A stretch of DNA of 64,000 bases from Bacteroidota bacterium (GCA_022711405.1 JAKLFC010000015.1:30923-94922), one strand, 5' to 3'; counted from the first letter of the stretch, positions 16,259 to 26,141 are shown. The notes: generated by a model not told the origin, from the letters alone. Made by a program: numbers and translations.

Positions 16259-19200
16259 TTATCGTCTTTCTGCTGCCTGTATCCGGCTGATGAATTCGAT
16301 CATTTTCTGACGGGTCGAAATGATGTACTGATAAATGTTTTTTGAGTTCTCGAGGTTCAACACCCTCCGGGTCTCTTTCAGCTCGCTCAGAGTCGAATTG
16401 TACAGATCATCCGAGGAGATGGACTGCATAATGTGATTGGAGTAGTTGAAGTAGAACCACTCCTTCTCGGCCGTTTCAAGGTAAATATTCAGTTCGTCAC
16501 CATTGCGCCGCTTGGCCAGTTCGATGACCCCGCCTGCATATTTGTTCACCGAACGGTCCAGGATGGAGTTGATCCCGATCTGACCCCTTGAGATATAGGA
16601 TTTGGTTCGCTTGTTCCAGATCATATCTACGTCAGACAGTACAAGGGTATGCTGCAGCCCCGGGGGTAGCCTGCGCTGGGAACCATAGAGCGACAATTCT
16701 GTCAGCAGTTCATTGGCTGCATCTCTGCCAGCCATGAACGTGAGCGCTTTTCTGTAGGAGTTGCTGGTGATATCGATCCCCGCCATATTGGAGTTCATGA
16801 GCTTTTCAGTCATGATTCCCAGGACCTCCTCTGAGAAGTAAAAGTCCAGGCTGAGCGACATATCGAAGATGGCCGAGTCGGGAACGATATAGTACGTTCC
16901 GTTACCATACGTCGTCATTTTCACTTCATCGAGAGTCAGGCCTGTCCGGATCTCTCCCTCGCCATAGAGGGTACAGTTTTTATTACTGAGACTGAGGTAG
17001 TTATCCAGCCCTTCAGCCCTGGTAAGGCTGTCCCCGGACGAGATCCGGTATTCCTGTGATGGTTTATCGTACGTAATAAATCCACTGGCAGACAGGATCT
17101 CAGTTTCATCCATGCGATCCTTCCTGCCGAAAAAGACAGGATAGATCTCGTAACCCGCCGACAGCACCAGTGCGTTCGAGATCCGTTTACTGCCAACATC
17201 CTCCAGGGTATCTTTCACGGGCAGCGCGATGTTATTGGGATCCACCTCGGCTGCGAACCTTACCCAGGAAGGCGGGAATGGATCGCAGTCCTGCCGTATC
17301 CGGAAACCGCCGTCAAACGTCAGGAACTCTCTGGAGGTGACCAGCAGGGCTTTTCCTTTGAAATCAAAATAGGGACTCAAACTGAAATTGACCGTATCGG
17401 GTATCTGGGCTACCGCATAGGTACGGTGGCTGCTATCGGTCGAGATACTATTGAACAGGATCTGGTTTATATTACCCAATTCGTCCGTATAATCATATTT
17501 TCCGGAAGCCTGGTATTTTTTACGGGACTGGATGTTTACCGTAGCATCGTAGATCATGTGCGATTTCCGTGTAGTATCAGCGATGATGACTGCTCCGCCG
17601 AGTGGCTCCATCTGGGCATTCTTTCGGATGGTCACTTTGCCGTCGGCAGGAAATACAGCCGCGTCAGCCACTTTGATGTATTTAACATCCCCGGCATAGA
17701 GAATGTTTTCTTTGAGATCATAAAGAGCTTTTAATGAAAAGAACTCCAGAGAGTCCTGCTTAGGATGAGTCGAAATGAATTCAGAACCTTTCAGGTTAGC
17801 ATCCATCAGTTCTATGTAGGAAAGACTCCCGATTTTGAGGGTATCCACCGAGAGCGTGTTGTAAAGTGAAATTTGTTCCTTATCCATCAGCCATTCGAAC
17901 TTATCCATGAAGCATACATACTGGTTAGCGGGCAATTCAACCAGTGATGTGCCTCCGGTGGAGCTGAACTCTCCCACACGCTCCTTCATGTCCACGTTTG
18001 CACTGTACACGTAGGTGGAAAGGGCCAGCTGGGCTTTATCCATGGTAAGCAAACGGAAATTGGTCGTGTCGGAGGAGAAGACATGCTGGTTGAAGACAAT
18101 GTCCTTTGCCTCAATTTCACCGTCCTTGACGGCAACCACTCCGTCCCCGTACAGATGATCGGGTGTCAGTTTCAGGGTTCCCTTCATCGTCGCCTGAGCA
18201 TTATAGATATTGAAGGGTTTGTCTTTCACGGAGGTCACCAGCAACGAATCCTTTCCGGTAAACCAGCGGAAGTATCCGCTATCGGCCACCACATCGGGAT
18301 ATTCCACACCTGTTGCTGTTTCTTTTATCCGGAACGAGTTCACAGGCCCGGTCACTTTATCGGGCAGGTAGGTGAAATCATCGGAAGTGGTTGTCGAAGT
18401 CAGGTAGTTGATCGTGCCACTCCCTTTTAATCCGTTGTTGCTGAGTTTAATATCGTTCATGAATTGTCCCTTGCCCTGGTACAGGGAGTATCCTTCGCCA
18501 GGCGACTGATTGATGAAACCCAGGGAATAGTCCTCCTGTACGGAAAGGGGATGCTCAATATCGGGTAAGATCCCTCCTGATACCAATTTGCCCTTAAACT
18601 GGATACCCTCGGTAGTGAACTGGTTCAGACTGTCGAAGGTGAAGGGGTAGACCTGGTAATAGAAAAGGCTGTCGCTGTAATTGCCATTCTGAATATCAGG
18701 ATCATTATAGTACACATAGGAATCGTCCTCGCTGGTGAAATAGGGGTAATAGGGAAAATCTTTCAGCCCTGATTTATTGGAGGGGTGGTCGATCCAAAGG
18801 GTACCGTTGAGGTTCCTGATCACTGATTGCACCCGTACCTGTTGCGGATTGTTCTCCTTATCCTTTCGGTGTGAGGGTACCATCAGGCTCAGCGAATCGA
18901 TCACAGGCATATTCAACCTGAATGAATCATAATCAAATGTGCTCTCCTTGGGGTAAAAGTCCAGCAGACCTGCATGCACCCTGCCTGAAAAGACAAAATT
19001 GCGGTTCTGCTGCAACCTGATTTCGTTATTATCCGGATACAGGTATACCTGCTGGGAATCGCTCAGGCTGACCATGGACACTCCCTTGATCAGCAGATCG
19101 AACGATTTGATGTCCAGGGTGGCGTTGCTTTGGTCTTCCACTTCCGAGCGGAACGATATGGCGTCATAGTCCGTTTTACCGTTTTTGGCGTCGATATAAT

Positions 19201-20752
19201 CATACAGCTTCTCCTTTGCAATGGCCCGGTCGGTGATCACATCATAATTAAGGAATCCCTGGTTGGTCAGCTGAATGACCAAAGCTCTCACCTGGTCGGC
19301 AGGTTTTTGCAGAAATGCTGCCAGGTCTGTGATATTAAAGGAATGATCGGGATTGTTCCTTACAAGGTTCCTGATCAGGATCAGGGGGTGGCGCTGATCG
19401 ATCCCCATGATATGATCGAACCTTTCCTCCGTATAGAATTGATTGGATTCAAAATGTGCCTCGCTTTTTGGATTCAGTCCTTTCATCTTTTCCAGCTGAA
19501 TGATCGGATCCCCCACTTTCCAGTTAAAGGTTTCAAAGAACATGTCGACCTCATGGTAGGAGTCATAGAATGGGCTCTGGGAGAGACCTTCATTTCCCCT
19601 GAAGAGTGAAAGCTCTTTTGAGGAGTCGATATATTTGAACTGAAGCCCCGGGTGAAAGATGGAATCGGATTCAAAATACACCGACACTGCAGCACGCTGG
19701 GCATTGATCCTGTCGCGGTGAATAATGAACCTTGGTGATTTGAGTACGATGAACTCCGATCCTTTATAAGCTACGGTCACCGAGGCATCCCTGTCCTCGG
19801 AACCGGAGCCCAGTACATCACCTCCTTCCATCCGGAAAGCGCCATCAAACGTTATGTCACGGAAAAGGTTAACGATCTGTATCCGTTTGATGTACGATTC
19901 AAATACCGGGTAATTTGCCTGGTCCATGGACTTAAAGGAGGTTACTTTATCTTCCAGTCTCCCCTGCAGAGGCTGCCTGAAATAGGCCCGGTGATAAAAA
20001 GACACCTCATCAGCTGAATAGCCCGAGTTTTTGAGTTCAATGGTGTAGTCACCCAGTTCAGCAAAAACCGAATCAGCGCTGTAGCCGGCCCGTTCCCATG
20101 TCACCGTACCGCCTGAACCCTTCCAGAGATTTTGTACCGGGTAATATATTCCCTGGGTTTTTTCAATGCTGATGCTATCCCTGCTGGCAATGCAAATCAG
20201 CTCGACATCCTTCAGGGAGAAGCGGGGTATGGTGTCATAGATAAAAATAAAATCAGCCTGGCTGCATCTCCATTGAATCCCTTTGTAATCATAGAGGATC
20301 CGTTGTTCAAAGAACCAGTCAAGACGTTGGAGGTATTCACTGAACGGTTTCTTGCTGGTAAGATCCAGCAACGGAATAAAGCTGGCATGAAGAGAGTCAT
20401 AGTCTGCCATGGATTGCCTGGTTTCATAAAAATACAAGACAACCTTCAATAATTCGTAGAAATCAGGATAGGGCTTAAGATTTTCCTGAAGCATCCGGTT
20501 GGCCGTCACGTACATCCTCTTGCGGTAGGACTCCTTGAATTGCCCGAACTGCCATTCGAAGGCCAGCTTATCGGTCAGTTTTTTCATGTCACGCTGATAC
20601 GGTCCGGGTGTGGTCTCAAGGTACTGGTTGAGTTCGGTCAGAAACAGGGCGGAGTCGGGAGTAAATGCCTTTATGGGCTGGGGCATACCTTTGATGGTAG
20701 TCAGCATCAGCGCCGTGATGAAAACGATATGTGTGCATTTTATTCCGGGCAT
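16259..20752 (-). CDS. Giant secreted protein of unknown function (1497 aa)
   Basis: No family is recognised with confidence. A hydrophobic N-terminus (IVFITALMLTTIKGMPQP) looks like a signal peptide. Residues ~25-180 are probably helical (FGQFKESYRKRMYVTANRML), and the rest is dominated by beta strands in repeating short blocks. Examples are LLDFYPKESTFDYDSFRL, VKDGEIEAKDIVFNQHVF and FKGKALLVTSREFLTFDGGF, which read like stacked OstA/LptA-type or AsmA-like strands used in lipid-transport bridges. The C-terminal ~50 residues are helical. It is sandwiched between prmA and plsY, so a cell-envelope or lipid role is plausible but unproven. No sorting domain is seen, so it probably stays in the periplasm or outer membrane. 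Confidence 0.8.
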   Translation of the reverse strand: MPGIKCTHIVFITALMLTTIKGMPQPIKAFTPDSALFLTELNQYLETTPGPYQRDMKKLTDKLAFEWQFGQFKESYRKRMYVTANRMLQENLKPYPDFYELLKVVLYFYETRQSMADYDSLHASFIPLLDLTSKKPFSEYLQRLDWFFEQRILYDYKGIQWRCSQADFIFIYDTIPRFSLKDVELICIASRDSISIEKTQGIYYPVQNLWKGSGGTVTWERAGYSADSVFAELGDYTIELKNSGYSADEVSFYHRAYFRQPLQGRLEDKVTSFKSMDQANYPVFESYIKRIQIVNLFRDITFDGAFRMEGGDVLGSGSEDRDASVTVAYKGSEFIVLKSPRFIIHRDRINAQRAAVSVYFESDSIFHPGLQFKYIDSSKELSLFRGNEGLSQSPFYDSYHEVDMFFETFNWKVGDPIIQLEKMKGLNPKSEAHFESNQFYTEERFDHIMGIDQRHPLILIRNLVRNNPDHSFNITDLAAFLQKPADQVRALVIQLTNQGFLNYDVITDRAIAKEKLYDYIDAKNGKTDYDAISFRSEVEDQSNATLDIKSFDLLIKGVSMVSLSDSQQVYLYPDNNEIRLQQNRNFVFSGRVHAGLLDFYPKESTFDYDSFRLNMPVIDSLSLMVPSHRKDKENNPQQVRVQSVIRNLNGTLWIDHPSNKSGLKDFPYYPYFTSEDDSYVYYNDPDIQNGNYSDSLFYYQVYPFTFDSLNQFTTEGIQFKGKLVSGGILPDIEHPLSVQEDYSLGFINQSPGEGYSLYQGKGQFMNDIKLSNNGLKGSGTINYLTSTTTSDDFTYLPDKVTGPVNSFRIKETATGVEYPDVVADSGYFRWFTGKDSLLVTSVKDKPFNIYNAQATMKGTLKLTPDHLYGDGVVAVKDGEIEAKDIVFNQHVFSSDTTNFRLLTMDKAQLALSTYVYSANVDMKERVGEFSSTGGTSLVELPANQYVCFMDKFEWLMDKEQISLYNTLSVDTLKIGSLSYIELMDANLKGSEFISTHPKQDSLEFFSLKALYDLKENILYAGDVKYIKVADAAVFPADGKVTIRKNAQMEPLGGAVIIADTTRKSHMIYDATVNIQSRKKYQASGKYDYTDELGNINQILFNSISTDSSHRTYAVAQIPDTVNFSLSPYFDFKGKALLVTSREFLTFDGGFRIRQDCDPFPPSWVRFAAEVDPNNIALPVKDTLEDVGSKRISNALVLSAGYEIYPVFFGRKDRMDETEILSASGFITYDKPSQEYRISSGDSLTRAEGLDNYLSLSNKNCTLYGEGEIRTGLTLDEVKMTTYGNGTYYIVPDSAIFDMSLSLDFYFSEEVLGIMTEKLMNSNMAGIDITSNSYRKALTFMAGRDAANELLTELSLYGSQRRLPPGLQHTLVLSDVDMIWNKRTKSYISRGQIGINSILDRSVNKYAGGVIELAKRRNGDELNIYLETAEKEWFYFNYSNHIMQSISSDDLYNSTLSELKETRRVLNLENSKNIYQYIISTRQKMIEFISRIQAAERR

Positions 20753-20773
20753 GGATACAGACCAGTGATTGAC

Positions 20774-21610
20774 CTATTTTTTTTTGATGCAAATGACAGA
20801 GGCCCATTCTTCTTTAGACCGATGTCCGGTCATTTCCATACCATGATTCCGTGCGGCGTGGGCGATGGCTTCTATATCGTCTGAATAAAATCCGCTGACC
20901 ACCAGAAGGCCATTTCTGTGCAATCCTTTAGCATACAGGGGCATATCCTCAACCAGTGTATTCCTGTTGATATTGGCAAGGATCACATCGAACCTGTCGC
21001 ACCCGATGGCAGAGGCATCCGAGAGATAAACGCTGCAGGAGGCCACATTATTTTTTAAGATGTTTTCCGTGGCGTTGGAATAGGCCCACTCATCATTATC
21101 GATGGCGGTCACCGGTCCGGCGCCCATTTTAGCTGCGAGAACAGCAAGAAGGCCTGTACCGCAGCCCATATCCAGAACCGCTTTCTCCCTGACATCCAGG
21201 CTAAGCAGTATTTCCGCCATGAGCTGGGTAGTAGCGTGATGTGCCGTCCCAAACGACATGCGTGGTTCGATCACGATATCATATAAAATACCTTTCACCG
21301 GCGGGTGAAACGGTGCCCTGACCTGACAATTTTCCCCGATAAGAACCGGTTCATAGGAAGATTCCCAGCGTTGATTCCAGTTTTGTTCACCAATGCGCCT
21401 GATGGTAAAACGTATGTTCACAGGCGGATCACCTGTTGGTTTCAGCGACGCCAGCATACGTTGATCAAAGTCTGTAGCGGGTATATATGCCTGGACCCGG
21501 CCCGCCTCTTCGATGAATCCTTCAAAACCCCTGGATGACAAAATAGAAATGATCCGGTCGGTGGTTTCCTGAAGGGCAGGAAAATGACAGGTCACTTCAA
21601 TGTAATCCAT
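20774..21610 (-). CDS. prmA: Ribosomal protein L11 methyltransferase
   Basis: 278 aa. The N-terminal ~110 residues form the L11-recognition domain. The C-terminal Rossmann domain has the SAM motif VLDMGCGTGLLAVLAAKMGA near residues 142-161, followed by AIDNDEWAYSNATENI and the NPPF-like DVILANINRNTL. PrmA trimethylates L11 on its N-terminus and lysines in the cytoplasm. It lies 21 bp before the giant exoprotein and 44 bp after tpiA on the same strand. Confidence 0.95.
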   Translation of the reverse strand: MDYIEVTCHFPALQETTDRIISILSSRGFEGFIEEAGRVQAYIPATDFDQRMLASLKPTGDPPVNIRFTIRRIGEQNWNQRWESSYEPVLIGENCQVRAPFHPPVKGILYDIVIEPRMSFGTAHHATTQLMAEILLSLDVREKAVLDMGCGTGLLAVLAAKMGAGPVTAIDNDEWAYSNATENILKNNVASCSVYLSDASAIGCDRFDVILANINRNTLVEDMPLYAKGLHRNGLLVVSGFYSDDIEAIAHAARNHGMEMTGHRSKEEWASVICIKKK

Positions 21611-21654
21611 AAGACTGCAAACTGGTTGGCAACAAACAAATGTACTTCGGGTGA

Positions 21655-22416
21655 TCAGCCCAGCGCTGATACGATGGCGCTAAATTCTTTTGCTTTGAGA
21701 GAAGCTCCGCCGATAAGGCCTCCGTCAACATCAGGATTTGAGAACAGGGCGTGGGCATTGGAGGCATTGCAGCTCCCGCCGTAAAGGATCGTGCAGTTTT
21801 CAGCGATCTCCTTCCTGTACTGTTTTTCGACCAGCTCACGGATATAGGCATGCATCTCCTGAGCTTGCTCCGGTGTGGCATTCACTCCTGTCCCTATTGC
21901 CCACACAGGTTCATAAGCAATGATCACGTTCCGGAATTCCTCTGGTGGCAGGTGGAACAATGATTTCTTCAACTGGCTTTTCACCACGTTCAGATGCCTG
22001 GAGGCTTCCCGTTCAGTGAGCTGTTCACCGCAACAAAAGATCGGTGATATATTGTTGCTGATCAGCCTGTCCACTTTATTTTTGATCATTTCATCCGTCT
22101 CATGGAAATGTTTCCGGCGTTCCGAATGCCCGACGATGCAGTAAGAGATATCCATGGATCTGATCATCTCGGCGGAAACCTCTCCCGTATAGGCACCGTT
22201 TTCGAACTCACTGACATTTTGTGCCCCCACTTCGAACTGACCCTCGTAGGACAGGTCGATGGCCAGTTCCAGAAAAACAAAGGGCGGACAAACGATCACC
22301 TTTGTATCCTGTTCTTCTCTTTCCGCCAGTAAGTCAGTCATCTCCGACAGGACTTCTTCGGCTTCCAGGAACGACTTATTCATTTTCCAGTTTCCTGCGA
22401 CAATTTTTTCTCTCAT
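21655..22416 (-). CDS. tpiA: Triosephosphate isomerase
   Basis: 253 aa, normal length. All catalytic residues are visible: Lys11 in GNWKMNK, His97 in IVGHSERR and Glu169 in IAYEPVWAIGTG. The flexible loop closes over the substrate just after Glu169, and the phosphate-gripping GGS and GGASL near the C-terminus are present. It interconverts dihydroxyacetone phosphate and glyceraldehyde-3-phosphate. In many Bacteroidales tpiA directly follows the BT_3928-like gene; here a permease gene lies between them. Confidence 0.98.
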   Translation of the reverse strand: MREKIVAGNWKMNKSFLEAEEVLSEMTDLLAEREEQDTKVIVCPPFVFLELAIDLSYEGQFEVGAQNVSEFENGAYTGEVSAEMIRSMDISYCIVGHSERRKHFHETDEMIKNKVDRLISNNISPIFCCGEQLTEREASRHLNVVKSQLKKSLFHLPPEEFRNVIIAYEPVWAIGTGVNATPEQAQEMHAYIRELVEKQYRKEIAENCTILYGGSCNASNAHALFSNPDVDGGLIGGASLKAKEFSAIVSALG

Positions 22417-22439
22417 GGTGGTGTAGTATTGGGGGATGG

Positions 22440-23522
22440 TTATTCGTACCTGATCCTGGGATCCAGGTATCCGTATAAAATATCTGCAAAAATATTAATA
22501 AATACCAATATGACCGAAATTAACAGAACAGCGCCCATCAATACGGGGAAATCATATTTTTCCAGCGAATCCACGATCACGACGCCAATCCCTTTCCAGT
22601 CAAACACATATTCCACAAAAACGGCGCCTGCCATCAGGGAGGCAAACCATCCGGTGACAGCGGTTGCGACAGGATTCATGGCATTCCGGAGTGCATGATT
22701 CCAGATGATCCTGTTACCCGGCAGACCTTTGGCCCGTGCGGTACGGATATAGTCCTGCGACAGGACTTCCAGCAGTGAGCTCCTCGTCAGTTCGACAATG
22801 ACCGCCAGGGGACGGATCCCCAGTGTAAAAGCAGGAAGGATAAGGTTCTTCAGGTCAAGGTATTCGCCCTGTCCGAAATCATCCACTGAATACATACTTC
22901 CAAACATGTTCAAACCTGTAAAATCGGCCAGTACAAAAGAAAAGATCCACGCCACCAGAATGGCTGCAAAAAAAGAGGGAAGCGACATACCCAGCACAGA
23001 TAAGACCAGAAAGACCCGGTCGATCAGGGTGTTTTTTTTAACCGCACAGAGAATCCCAATGGCGATCCCCGCCACGATGGCAAAGCTGATGGATACCACG
23101 GCAAGCAGCAGGGTTTTCGGAAAGGCCTCCGCCAGGATATCTGTGACCTCTCTTTTACTCTGATATGACCTGCGGAGGTAAGGTTTCTTCAGTACCAGGG
23201 TCCACCCGTTGGCCAGGTCGGCCACTTTCAGGTAAGGGCAATACCGGGTGCTGTCCAGAAACCAGTAATGGGATGGATCTGTCCCTTGATGGAAGGAAAC
23301 GGGTGAAACGTCGTTGAGGAAATTAAAATACTGCGTGATCAGGGGTTTGTCGAGCCCCAGGTCTTTCCTGATGGCTACCTCCGTCGAAATATCTGAACGC
23401 TGACCCAGTACCATGCGAGCCGGATCCCCGGGAAGAACATTGAAAAGCAGGAAAACTACCGTAATCACCCCAAGCAGAACAAGAATCCCGTACCATAGTC
23501 GTCTGACAATAAAGCGAAGCAT
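22440..23522 (-). CDS. OppB/DppB-like ABC transporter permease, isolated
   Basis: 360 aa. It starts with the family signature IVRRLWYGILVLLGVITVVF (first membrane segment) and LFNVLPGDPARMVLG. It ends with the EAA-like loop TARAKGLPGNRIIWNHALRN and the DIFYGYLDPRIRY-type tail. It forms half of a peptide- or nickel-type uptake channel in the inner membrane. Neither the second permease (OppC), the ATPases nor a binding protein is adjacent. An insertion of ~90 residues after the first segment (RYCPYLKVADLANGWTLVLK) enlarges the periplasmic part, as seen in other Bacteroidota members. The stop overlaps a GGTTATTCGT unit like the decamer repeats. Confidence 0.9.
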   Translation of the reverse strand: MLRFIVRRLWYGILVLLGVITVVFLLFNVLPGDPARMVLGQRSDISTEVAIRKDLGLDKPLITQYFNFLNDVSPVSFHQGTDPSHYWFLDSTRYCPYLKVADLANGWTLVLKKPYLRRSYQSKREVTDILAEAFPKTLLLAVVSISFAIVAGIAIGILCAVKKNTLIDRVFLVLSVLGMSLPSFFAAILVAWIFSFVLADFTGLNMFGSMYSVDDFGQGEYLDLKNLILPAFTLGIRPLAVIVELTRSSLLEVLSQDYIRTARAKGLPGNRIIWNHALRNAMNPVATAVTGWFASLMAGAVFVEYVFDWKGIGVVIVDSLEKYDFPVLMGAVLLISVILVFINIFADILYGYLDPRIRYE

Positions 23523-23527
23523 ACGGA

Positions 23528-24646
23528 TCAGTTAGGAATTATCTGCTTCTTTATCTCTTCGTATTCAGGGAAATGATGAAAATGCCATTTGTCAATGATG
23601 ACTCCGTCGTGCAGCAGCAACAAACCCGGATTGGAACGTATCATCATCTTCAGGATGATATCGTCGGCATAAAAGATCTCGAATGCTGCCCCTGCCTTTT
23701 CCCGGTAGCTCTCTGCCACCTCCGGCAGGCTGGCAGTCAGCAGGATGATCGAAACATCGTCATGGGTGGCTTCGCGGCAGAAACGTACCATTTTTTCCAT
23801 TCCTTTCTTATTGGCCTTTTCAAGGTCATAGGCCACCAGGATGAAATGGTATCCGGGACTGGCTAAATAAAGTTCGGTAAGGTCCGTTCCGGTCGAGTCC
23901 TCGATCTTAAGTCCGTGTGATTTCATCACGTGCGAGTCGTCAATCTCCGTATCGAAAAACTCCCACTGGCTCATCCAGACAGAGTCTTGCCAGGGAAGAT
24001 CCCTGGAGAGCATTTTTTTTGTTTCACCCGACAGTTTATTTTTATAGATCAGGTAGGTCACCGGTTTTCCCTGATCATCCGGCACCAGGTCGCGTCCTAC
24101 TTTCCAGTCCAGAAAATCAACGACCGGCAGCCGGTTATAGGAATAGACCGTGAATGCGCTGAAAAGAATCATGGTAACGATCGCCATGATATTCTGAATT
24201 CTTGTGGAAAATGAGGAGATTGAATACCGGTGCGTGAAAAAGATGATCATGACAAAGACCATCAGCACCAGGTTCTTATAAAAGGTCTGCCAGTTGGAGA
24301 GTATGATAGCCTCACCGAAACATCCGCAATCGGATACCAGGTTGAAGACAGCATCCAGAAAGGTCACTACCGTGAAAAAGAGCATGATTGCCAGTAATGC
24401 CCAGCGGGTGATTTTCATTTTGAAATTGAGCAGGAGGGCAACGCCGATGGTGAATTCAAGTGTACAAAGGATCACTGTACCCGGTAAAGCCAGGGGTAAG
24501 GCCCATTGCGAACCATAGGCGATCATATAATCCTCAAACTGGTAGACGGTCCCCAGGGGATCCACTCCCTTGGTAAATCCGCTGAAAACAAAAACAATCC
24601 CGACGATGTAACGGCTGATCAGCCTGAGCCATTTGATCCACTTCAT
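23528..24646 (-). CDS. BT_3928-like DoxX/MauE-type membrane protein with thioredoxin-like tail
   Basis: 372 aa. The N-terminal ~160 residues hold four or five membrane segments of DoxX/MauE type (RYIVGIVFVFSGFTKGVDPL, FNLVSDCGCFGEAI). The C-terminal ~130 residues look like a thioredoxin-fold domain without an obvious CxxC (FILVAYDLEKANKKGMEKMV, NPGLLLLHDGVIIDKWHF). MauE-like proteins support periplasmic disulphide or redox chemistry. This Bacteroidota family has no proven function. Its ATG overlaps the DUF1599 stop by 4 bp, so they are translationally coupled. Confidence 0.88.
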   Translation of the reverse strand: MKWIKWLRLISRYIVGIVFVFSGFTKGVDPLGTVYQFEDYMIAYGSQWALPLALPGTVILCTLEFTIGVALLLNFKMKITRWALLAIMLFFTVVTFLDAVFNLVSDCGCFGEAIILSNWQTFYKNLVLMVFVMIIFFTHRYSISSFSTRIQNIMAIVTMILFSAFTVYSYNRLPVVDFLDWKVGRDLVPDDQGKPVTYLIYKNKLSGETKKMLSRDLPWQDSVWMSQWEFFDTEIDDSHVMKSHGLKIEDSTGTDLTELYLASPGYHFILVAYDLEKANKKGMEKMVRFCREATHDDVSIILLTASLPEVAESYREKAGAAFEIFYADDIILKMMIRSNPGLLLLHDGVIIDKWHFHHFPEYEEIKKQIIPN

Positions 24647-25206
24647 CCTTTTATCCCTTTTTCATTGTTCTCCAGTAATTTGATCAGTGCGAACGCAGCA
24701 TAATTGATGATGTCATAATAGTTGGCATCCACACCTTCCGACACGAAGGTCAGTCCCTTGTGATCTTCGATCTGCTTGATTCGGAGAAGCTTCATAAGGA
24801 TGATGTCGGTGAGGGAACTGACCCGCATGTTACGCCATGCTTCCCCGTAATCATGGTTCTTGTCCGTCATCAGGTCCTTCGCCTTTTTTATATATTTATC
24901 GTAAAGTCTCTCTGCATCATACATTTCCAGAGGGGTGGAACTTTCCTCACCAAGCTCCAGCTGGATCAGGGCCATGACGGAGTAATTGATGATCCCGGTG
25001 AATTCCGGTTCGATGCCTTCTTTTATTTTCTGCAGGCCCTTGTGATCAATGCTCCTGATCCTTTCCGCCTTGATATAGATCTGATCCGTAAGCGAAGGTG
25101 TTCGCAGTATTCTCCAGGCGGTTCCGTAATCTTTCATCTTGTCTGTAAAGATTTTACGGCAGGAGGTGATGACCTGATCAAATTGTCTGGATGTTTTATC
25201 ACTCAT
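24643..25206 (-). CDS. DUF1599 protein with internal duplication
   Basis: 187 aa, cytoplasmic and mainly helical. The two halves repeat each other: DKMKDYGTAWRILRTPSLTD with KAERIRSI in the first, DKNHDYGEAWRNMRVSSLTD with KLLRIKQI in the second. Each half ends in an INYxxxALI helix, so the protein is a tandem of one ~85-residue unit. The family is restricted largely to Bacteroidota and its function is not established. The conserved KxxDYGxAW motif resembles nucleotide-modification or MazG-like helical bundles only loosely. It is coupled to the BT_3928-like gene and divergent from folP. Confidence 0.9.
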   Translation of the reverse strand: MSDKTSRQFDQVITSCRKIFTDKMKDYGTAWRILRTPSLTDQIYIKAERIRSIDHKGLQKIKEGIEPEFTGIINYSVMALIQLELGEESSTPLEMYDAERLYDKYIKKAKDLMTDKNHDYGEAWRNMRVSSLTDIILMKLLRIKQIEDHKGLTFVSEGVDANYYDIINYAAFALIKLLENNEKGIKG

Positions 25207-25289
25207 TGTTGTAAATTAGCACAAATGAACCGTGACCTATGGAAAACAGAACGGATTGTAAAAGTACAGCTTTTTCATCAACACTTCGG

Positions 25290-26141
25290 ATGAATTGCCG
25301 GGGCAGAGAGCTAAAAATTGATCATCCCCTCATCATGGGGATCATGAACCTGACGCCAGATTCGTTCTATGACGGTGGCTTCTACCCATCGCAAGAGGAT
25401 ATGCTGCGTCATGTCGGGCAGATGATCAGGGATGGCGCTGAGATCGTCGATCTTGGGGCTGTTTCCACTCGTCCCGGATCGGTAGGGGTATCCCCGCAGG
25501 AAGAAGAAGACAGGCTGCTGCCCGCCCTGGATATGATTCGAAAGCAGTTTCCGGAGATCTTCCTGTCGGTGGATACATACCGGTCAGAAATTGCCCGTAA
25601 AGCCATCGATCTGGGCGCCGACATGATCAATGACATCTCTGCAGGGAGATTTGACCCTGCTATGATCCCGGTCCTCAAGGGATATGGGATCCCTTACATC
25701 ATGATGCACATGCAGGGTCAGCCTGCAAATATGCAGCACGATCCTTTCTACGAGGATGTATTGGGCGAGGTGCGTCATTTTTTTGAGGGACGTATCGCTG
25801 AAGCAGCCAGGGAAGGCATTCAGGATCTGATCATCGATCCGGGATTTGGTTTTGGCAAAACCGTGGAACATAATTACCTCCTTCTGGCACACCTTGAGCA
25901 GTTCCTGGCCCTCGGCCGTCCTGTGATGGTAGGGCTTTCACGCAAATCGATGATCAACAGGATTCTGGGCACCAACCCCACCCATGCCCTCAACGGGACC
26001 ACAGTACTGAATACCATCGCCATCCTGAAAGGAGCCCATATCCTGCGCGTACACGACGTCAGGGAAGCCGCGGAGGCAATGAAACTGTGCAGGGAGTATG
26101 TTACGGCGATAGAAGCTCCTTACCGGGCAAATGACAATTAA
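25290..26141 (+). CDS. folP: Dihydropteroate synthase
   Basis: 283 aa from the ATG at 25290; an in-frame ATG at 25239 would add 17 residues unlike the family, which normally opens as here with MNCRGRELKID. Motifs are IMGIMNLTPDSFYDGG (pterin pocket), DLGAVSTRPGS (loop 2, binds p-aminobenzoate), DMINDISAG, DPGFGFGKT and GLSRKS. It condenses dihydropterin pyrophosphate with p-aminobenzoate in folate synthesis and is the sulfonamide target. folP followed by cdaA, divergent from DUF1599, is a Bacteroidota arrangement I know from other genomes. Confidence 0.96.
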   Translation: MNCRGRELKIDHPLIMGIMNLTPDSFYDGGFYPSQEDMLRHVGQMIRDGAEIVDLGAVSTRPGSVGVSPQEEEDRLLPALDMIRKQFPEIFLSVDTYRSEIARKAIDLGADMINDISAGRFDPAMIPVLKGYGIPYIMMHMQGQPANMQHDPFYEDVLGEVRHFFEGRIAEAAREGIQDLIIDPGFGFGKTVEHNYLLLAHLEQFLALGRPVMVGLSRKSMINRILGTNPTHALNGTTVLNTIAILKGAHILRVHDVREAAEAMKLCREYVTAIEAPYRANDN

